Shown here: piece after piece, positions 12,722 to 12,729 of the stretch
Layout of the letters: each line of letters begins with the position of its first letter
Position numbering within the stretch: position 1 is the first letter of the stretch
Source of the DNA: JBBUEO01 sp038056915
GTDB taxonomy: Bacteria > Patescibacteriota > UBA1384 > UBA12157 > JAENIV01
NCBI GenBank assembly: GCA_038056915.1
Contig: JBBUEO010000034.1
Location: 1-12,729, forward strand
Direction: 5' to 3'
Length of the DNA stretch: 12,729 nucleotides
Notes under the pieces: model-generated
What the model saw: the letters and a program-made list of their open reading frames with translations, nothing else
The model's database searches: none
What the model was told of the DNA's origin: nothing
Made by a program: the position numbers and the translations under genes

Positions 12722-12729
12722 ATTATTCT

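Overview
The window reads as an AT-rich, compact bacterial chromosome segment with the standard genetic code (rpmA ends in TGA). Its gene set is short housekeeping genes, a stand-alone S23-type four-helix-bundle protein, a YruB-type glutaredoxin, tiny membrane proteins, and short intergenic gaps filled with degenerate repeats. That mix suggests a Patescibacteria/CPR genome, possibly Microgenomates-like. This is an inference from gene content and style, not a database match.

Layout. Bases 1-154 carry the 5' end of a secreted protein on the minus strand with its own promoter. A tRNA-Gln(CUG) with a good intrinsic terminator follows (294-364, minus). From 462 to 5788 all genes lie on the minus strand. 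In transcription order they are rpmA, a GC-rich unrecognised ORF, a very strong terminator, rplS with a long charged tail, yraN (overlapping rplS), gltX, a GT4 glycosyltransferase and a PIG-L deacetylase (overlapping the GT4). Divergent from rpmA, on the plus strand, are dnaE (6077-9481), a DUF4870/Tic20-like membrane protein and a glutaredoxin. From 10233 to 12712 the genes are again on the minus strand: a WecA/TagO-like sugar-phosphate transferase, a 32-residue membrane peptide, a low-complexity 40-codon ORF, an S23 four-helix-bundle protein and a two-TM bacterial PH-domain protein.

How the genes work together. Translation (rplS, rpmA, gltX, tRNA-Gln) and replication (DnaE with an apparently complete PHP metal site) are the housekeeping core. 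The GT4/PIG-L pair and the WecA-like enzyme point to cell-surface glycan or glycolipid synthesis. I see no mobile-element gene, CRISPR array or defence system.

The unusual features are mostly non-genic. Three tandem 48-bp repeats form the rpmA leader, and each copy holds a short ORF in the rpmA frame. An island of clearly higher G+C (57-60% in three hand-counted lines, against 32% in one dnaE line) lies between rpmA and a strong terminator. Several families of degenerate repeats fill the gaps, and some run into coding sequence (the S23 gene, the PIG-L stop codon). Several -10-like boxes sit within a few bases of start codons.
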